The position numbers and the translations under genes were made by a program. A DNA stretch of 64,000 nucleotides from Chitinophaga flava (lineage in GTDB: Bacteria > Bacteroidota > Bacteroidia > Chitinophagales > Chitinophagaceae): the NCBI RefSeq assembly GCF_003308995.1, contig NZ_QFFJ01000001.1, positions 992,001 through 1,056,000 on the forward strand, in the 5' to 3' direction. A model generated the notes under the pieces. It did no database searches. It was not told the DNA's origin and saw nothing but the letters and a program-made list of their open reading frames with translations. Position 1 is the stretch's first letter. Each line of letters opens with the position of its first letter. Shown here piece after piece: positions 60,247-64,000 of the stretch.

Positions 60247-61554
60247 TTATGCGGGTATTTCCTCTTCTACTGATTTCTCCTGCCTTCCCGGCAGCAGCAG
60301 CCGGAAGGTAGTACCTTTGCCTGGCATGCTTTCCACGGATATTTCACCATCGTTCTGCTTTGCGAATTCGGAGCACAGCATCAGCCCTATGCCGGACCCT
60401 CTTTCTCCGTCAGTACCATAGGCCGGCTGACCGGTAAAAGAGAACAGTGTTTCCAGTCTTTCCTTTGTCATGCCGATACCGTTGTCGGCAACGCTGAGGT
60501 GTACCTGCTTGTTTTTCCAGCCGGCTCTGATGGTGATCAATCCTTCCCGATGGCTGAATTTGATGGCATTGCTGATCAGGTTACGTAAGATGATCACCAG
60601 TTGATTGCTGTCTGCATATACCTGAAGGTTGCCGCATACTTTTATCTCCATCTGCAGGGCTTTATGGCGGATATTAGGTTCAAAGGTGAGCAGGGTTCCC
60701 CGTATAAGCTGTACCAGTGGCACATTTACCGGTTCTGTATGTATACCTTTCATCTGGCTGGCTGTCCAGCGCAGGAGGTTATTAAGCGTTTCTCCTACCT
60801 GCGTTACTTTCAGGTGAAGCTCTGCTGCAGCATCTTTCATCTCCTTATACTCATACTGTCCGTTGCTGAACATACCCAGCAAGCTTTCCAGTGTGGCCAG
60901 CGGGCTGCGGATATCGTGGGCAATGATGGAAAACAGCTTTACCTTATCGCGGTTAAGTATGTCCAGCGTCTTCCGCTGGGCTTCTGTTTGCTGCTGATAT
61001 TCCACATGCACGCTTTTGAAGTAGATGAGCGCTACCACCACGATGCCCAGTGAAATCAGCAGATTAGCCAGTATACGGCCGGAAGGCACCAGTTGTTTCT
61101 GATGCCAGAGTACCGGTGCATAATAAGCCAGCGCAATCACCGCAATGATCAATACTGACAAACAGCCTAACAGCCATTTATTATCATAAATCAGGAAAGC
61201 CATCACCAGAATCGGAATCAGGTAAAACGCAGCTCCGTTCTGGAAATAAAACCCAGAGAAACCATACAGGGTGAGGCTAAAGAGCATAACGATTACCCGG
61301 GCCGACAGATAACGCTGCTCTTTATTCAGATACAGAATCAGCAGATAGCCCAGCGTATGAACAAAATTCACCGCCGACAGGCTGGGACGCCCCTGGTACA
61401 GATTCAGTACTCCAAAACAAAACGCGAGCAACATACCGGGCAACACCACAATGTTCAACAACTTCGTCCTCCTGGCTTCAATAAAAGGCATGCCCTGGTA
61501 TATGCCTGTATGAATAACGGCACTCCAATGAGTTGCGATTTTTCTAAAGATCAT
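60247..61554 (-). CDS. Membrane sensor histidine kinase (HisKA type)
   Basis: A 435-residue kinase. Residues 30-180 have six or seven hydrophobic helices (VVLPGMLLAFCFGVLNLY, LYGFSGFYFQNGAAFYLIPI, LLISLGIVVVALIYF). The cytosolic part has HisKA with the phospho-acceptor His213 in LFSIIAHDIRSPLATLESLL and an HATPase domain with NLISNAIKFSHREG (N box), VADNGIGM (G1), and GSGIGLMLCSEFA (G2). No receiver domain or adjacent response regulator; it is an orphan kinase. ATG 61554 follows a promoter box; the upstream in-frame start at 61596 is before that box. Confidence 0.9.
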   Translation of the reverse strand: MIFRKIATHWSAVIHTGIYQGMPFIEARRTKLLNIVVLPGMLLAFCFGVLNLYQGRPSLSAVNFVHTLGYLLILYLNKEQRYLSARVIVMLFSLTLYGFSGFYFQNGAAFYLIPILVMAFLIYDNKWLLGCLSVLIIAVIALAYYAPVLWHQKQLVPSGRILANLLISLGIVVVALIYFKSVHVEYQQQTEAQRKTLDILNRDKVKLFSIIAHDIRSPLATLESLLGMFSNGQYEYKEMKDAAAELHLKVTQVGETLNNLLRWTASQMKGIHTEPVNVPLVQLIRGTLLTFEPNIRHKALQMEIKVCGNLQVYADSNQLVIILRNLISNAIKFSHREGLITIRAGWKNKQVHLSVADNGIGMTKERLETLFSFTGQPAYGTDGERGSGIGLMLCSEFAKQNDGEISVESMPGKGTTFRLLLPGRQEKSVEEEIPA

Positions 61555-61582
61555 GGTTCTGATTAATATCACGTCTAGGCTA

Positions 61583-61590
61583 CAAAAGTA
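61583..61590 (-). promoter_or_regulatory. Putative -7 box of the orphan kinase gene
   Basis: Minus-strand TACTTTTG, an exact TAnnTTTG match, 28 bases upstream of ATG 61554. Confidence 0.5.
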
Positions 61591-61818
61591 CGTCATTAGG
61601 GCAAAAGCGCTAGGGGTAGTTTTCCCGTTGCGGGATTAGGGGCAATATCTGAGAACAGAAAAATGTTTCATTAATTTATCAAGATCGGGCAGCCCTCCTT
61701 TGTGATGAAAAATAAACCGATCGGTTGAAAAAAAGAGTACAGCCGTGACCGTACTTCCGGAACCTACCGCGCCCGTATTAGGAAGAATCCATAAATTAGC
61801 ATACTAAACCTGTTAGCC

Positions 61819-62547
61819 ATGACCTCCCCGGGAAAACAATACCCGTTTTTTCACGATATGATTATCAGCTGGTTCCAGGGCAAACTGACTACCCGTGAAA
61901 TGATTGCCAATACTGCCGGTATATTGCAACTGGAACCGCACGAACCCGGCTTTTCTGATCCCGTAGCGCTTTTTGAAACAGCGCTGGAAGATTACCATCC
62001 TGACTATTTTTTTGAATGGCTGGATTACAAACAATATGCAAGAGACACCGCTCCAGTGGTAGCAGGACTCACTCATCAACTCACCACCCTACTGGCCGGA
62101 GAGCAGTCCCAGCACGAGTTTATGGAATGGGCCACCTGGCATAATATGGATGGTGGAGAAACTACCGCTGGCGTTTTCGAAAACAGGAACATCGAATATT
62201 TTTGTCTCATATTTTTACCCCTGCATTATCAACAGCTGGACACCACCTTCTACCGGAAGGCCATAGATATCATCGCGCGCAGCCCTGATACATCCTATGG
62301 TGCTTTTGTGATAGCCCTTCATTTGTTACTGGAGAAAGAATATAAAAGCCTGTATTATTTTCTGACAGCTTATATCGAAGGACATAAAACTGATGCGGAG
62401 CTGAATCAGTATCTGGAAAAGAAGTTCAGTCACAAGCTGCCGGAATTCCGGTATGATATCCGCACCTTTCCCTATCTGGATGCCCTGCATACCGCCAGAG
62501 AAACAAAAAGCAGTACCAGCGCATTTATGCAGCTGATGATCGTATAA
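61819..62547 (+). CDS. Hypothetical soluble protein
   Basis: A 242-residue protein without signal peptide or membrane helix. Aromatic and acidic residues are frequent (YPFFHDMIISWFQGK, DYHPDYFFEWLDYKQYAR, FMEWATWHNMDGG), and the rest looks helical (RKAIDIIARSPDTSYGAFVI, LHLLLEKEYKSLYYFLTAYI). I do not recognise a family. Flanked by an orphan kinase gene (divergent) and a dehydrogenase gene (downstream, 188 bases), neither informative. The helical repeats could be an all-alpha binding fold, but that is a guess. Confidence 0.6.
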   Translation: MTSPGKQYPFFHDMIISWFQGKLTTREMIANTAGILQLEPHEPGFSDPVALFETALEDYHPDYFFEWLDYKQYARDTAPVVAGLTHQLTTLLAGEQSQHEFMEWATWHNMDGGETTAGVFENRNIEYFCLIFLPLHYQQLDTTFYRKAIDIIARSPDTSYGAFVIALHLLLEKEYKSLYYFLTAYIEGHKTDAELNQYLEKKFSHKLPEFRYDIRTFPYLDALHTARETKSSTSAFMQLMIV

Positions 62548-62735
62548 AATAAATGCCAGGCCATGCGCATACTGCAGCCGCCAGGCTTACCAGAAAACTC
62601 GTTTCATAAGATGATAAGTTGCCTGTGATCAGAATTTAACAAGCGGTTATCAGTATTTAACCAAATAAGTATATAATTTTTTATGTAAAAAGCTAATTTC
62701 TTTCAGTTTCCTACCTTTATCAAAATTTAAGTCAT

Positions 62736-63590
62736 ATGGTAGCATTTTTAGGTATGGGCCTGCTTGGATCAAACTTTGTAAGGGCAATGATCAACAAAGG
62801 AATGCAGGTACAGGTATGGAACCGCACCCACTCCAGGGCAGCAGCAATGGAAGCCTACGGTGCAAAAGCATTTGAAAATGTGGCTGACGCCGTAAAAGGA
62901 GCCGACAGGGTACATATCACCCTGAAAGATGACGCCTCCGTAGACGAGGTGCTGGCAGCCGCCAGTGCTGGTCTGAAGCCGGGAGCTATCATCATAGATC
63001 ATACTACCACTTCCACCGAAGGCGCCATTCAAAGAACGCAGGCATGGAAAGAACGTGGGTTCATCTATCAACACGCACCGGTGTTCATGGGACCGCAAAA
63101 TGCGCTGGAAAGCACCGGCACCATGCTGGTATCCGGTGATCAGGCTGTGACTGCACAACTGGAACCAGAGCTGTCTAAGTTAACCGGCAAGGTGATGAAC
63201 TTCGGACCAGAGCCTGGCAAAGCTGCCGGCATCAAACTGATCGGCAACCTCTTTCTGGTGACATTCACTGCAGGGCTCTCTGATACCCTCTCCCTCGCCA
63301 AAGGATTAAACATCCAGCTGAGTGAGGTCACTACGCTGTTTGACTCCTGGAATCCGGGCGCTATGCTGCCGGCAAGGCTCAAACGCATGACCAGCGGCAA
63401 CTACAGCGAACCCTCCTGGGAACTGAACATGGCCCGCAAAGATACCCAGCTGTTTCTTAACGCAGCCGAACAAAACGGCGCGCACCTGGCCATTATCCCG
63501 GCCATCGCAAAAGAAATGGACCGCTGGATCGCAAAAGGCCAGGGCAGCCAGGACTGGAACATCATAGCAAAAGATAATATACCCGCTTAA
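62736..63590 (+). CDS. Beta-hydroxyacid-dehydrogenase-family NAD(P)-dependent oxidoreductase
   Basis: A 284-residue cytosolic enzyme of the 3-hydroxyisobutyrate dehydrogenase/6-phosphogluconate dehydrogenase superfamily. FLGMGLLGSNFVRAM is the dinucleotide motif; VWNRTHSRAAAMEAYGAK the cofactor-specificity loop (Asn-Arg suggests NADPH); DHTTTSTEGA the substrate motif; GKAAGIKLIGNLF holds the catalytic Lys. Members reduce or oxidise small hydroxyacids, imines or succinic semialdehyde, so the substrate is open. A near-consensus box TACCTTTA is at 62712-62719, 16 bases before the ATG. A strong terminator follows. Confidence 0.87.
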   Translation: MVAFLGMGLLGSNFVRAMINKGMQVQVWNRTHSRAAAMEAYGAKAFENVADAVKGADRVHITLKDDASVDEVLAAASAGLKPGAIIIDHTTTSTEGAIQRTQAWKERGFIYQHAPVFMGPQNALESTGTMLVSGDQAVTAQLEPELSKLTGKVMNFGPEPGKAAGIKLIGNLFLVTFTAGLSDTLSLAKGLNIQLSEVTTLFDSWNPGAMLPARLKRMTSGNYSEPSWELNMARKDTQLFLNAAEQNGAHLAIIPAIAKEMDRWIAKGQGSQDWNIIAKDNIPA

Positions 63591-63595
63591 TACGA

Positions 63596-63633
63596 CTGTC
63601 CCTCTTATACGGAAAAGAGGGACAGCTTTTTTT
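63596..63633 (+). terminator. Rho-independent terminator
   Basis: CTGTCCCTCTT pairs perfectly with AAGAGGGACAG around an 8-base loop and is followed by a run of seven Ts. Directly behind the dehydrogenase stop. Confidence 0.93.
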
Positions 63634-63652
63634 ACACCATGCTTTTTTACCC

Positions 63653-64000
63653 ATGCCCAACACTAACGATGTCACATCCGTTCAGGAATGGCGGAATGAA
63701 GCTGCCTTCCAGGCCGGTGACAAAGAACGGAAACATTACCTGAAAAAATGGGAACTGCAACCTGATGGCCCTGCCTTCAGAACATATGCCTGCTGGCTCC
63801 AACCCGTTGTCTACCAGCAACAGCCAGCCATGCTTAAAATAGCGCTGGAGGCAGAAGAACAGCTGGGAGGTATCCTTATGTCTTACTGGGATGGAGAAGG
63901 GGCCGCCCGCGTATTACAGATGGACGGCAGCGCCCTCCTGCTGGAACGCATCAGCAGCAAAAACTCCCTCCTCGAAATGGCCCTCAACGGACAAGACACC
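63653..64000 (+). CDS. Aminoglycoside/hydroxyurea resistance kinase-like protein, 3' part beyond window
   Basis: An open frame of 116 codons that runs off the right edge. The start MPNTNDVTSVQEWRNEAAFQ is followed by AMLKIALEAEEQLGGILMSY, WDGEGAARVLQMDGSALLLE and RISSKNSLLEMALNGQDT. This order (a Lys in the first strand, a Trp-x-Gly-x-Gly-Ala segment, then LLLER) is that of the APH(6)/hydroxyurea-phosphotransferase family, which phosphorylates streptomycin-type aminoglycosides or other hydroxyl compounds. The catalytic HxD loop is beyond the window, so activity cannot be judged. Chromosomal relatives often have no proven resistance role. Confidence 0.75.
   Translation, partial: MPNTNDVTSVQEWRNEAAFQAGDKERKHYLKKWELQPDGPAFRTYACWLQPVVYQQQPAMLKIALEAEEQLGGILMSYWDGEGAARVLQMDGSALLLERISSKNSLLEMALNGQDT

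Noticed and set aside
1..64000. tRNA, rRNA, insertion sequence and prophage genes
   Set aside because: I looked for conserved RNA gene segments and for transposase or integrase motifs and recognised none; structured RNA search tools could still find small ones.

Overview
The window looks like chromosomal DNA of a Bacteroidota, most probably a Chitinophaga-like member of the Chitinophagaceae. The grounds are three SusC/RagA-type TonB-dependent receptors (one cut by the left edge) with SusD partners, an ECF sigma/FecR pair next to a receptor with an STN domain, LytTR signalling, DUF1080 and GH3 enzymes, numerous TlpA-like redoxins, and recurrent TAnnTTTG -7 promoter boxes. I found no rRNA, tRNA, CRISPR array, insertion sequence or phage module. 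Genus assignment is inference.

Layout. 1-1.7 kb: 5' part of a SusC gene. 2-7.9 kb: housekeeping and stress genes (asnA, a small c-type cytochrome, a quinol-monooxygenase-like protein divergent from an HxlR regulator, an SRPBCC protein, a nucleosidase, a thioredoxin-like protein, exonuclease III, a lipoprotein). 8.5-12.1 kb: a two-gene operon of a ThDP-dependent decarboxylase and an FAD amine/amino-acid oxidase. 12.3-18.8 kb: two Kelch-propeller lipoproteins in opposite orientation around an SMR transporter, an NlpE-like lipoprotein, an MG2-type secreted protein and an AraC regulator. 19-24.7 kb: a DUF1080 protein, then a compact four-gene glycan operon (two CDP-paratose-2-epimerase-like SDRs, a multi-pass GT-C enzyme and a polyprenyl-phosphate-type GT2). 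24.8-30.7 kb: small metabolic and defence genes, including a siderophore-interacting protein divergent from an AraC regulator.

30.7-48.8 kb is the nutrient-uptake core. One block, on the minus strand, is ECF sigma, FecR, STN-SusC, SusD and a secreted EEP-family hydrolase. The neighbouring minus-strand block is SusC, SusD and two TlpA redoxins. A divergent operon beside the second block encodes a predicted pseudo-kinase, an intact LytS-type kinase and a LytTR response regulator; the 311-bp control region between them carries a 14-bp direct repeat spaced exactly 100 bp.

48.8-64 kb holds a PhnA-like protein, DUF3175, a TolB-like propeller with a GH3 beta-glucosidase, an SDR divergent from an AraC regulator, a repeat-containing fibre-like protein followed by a secreted metzincin, a sulfatase preceded by a truncated SusD remnant, a membrane histidine kinase, an unknown protein, a beta-hydroxyacid-dehydrogenase-family enzyme, and at the right edge the start of an aminoglycoside/hydroxyurea-kinase-like gene.

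The most interesting points are the pseudo-kinase/kinase pair with its repeat-bearing control region, the twin-epimerase glycan operon, the oxidase-decarboxylase pair, the fibre-metzincin pair, the SusD scar upstream of the sulfatase, and a 26-bp palindrome repeated behind three unrelated genes.
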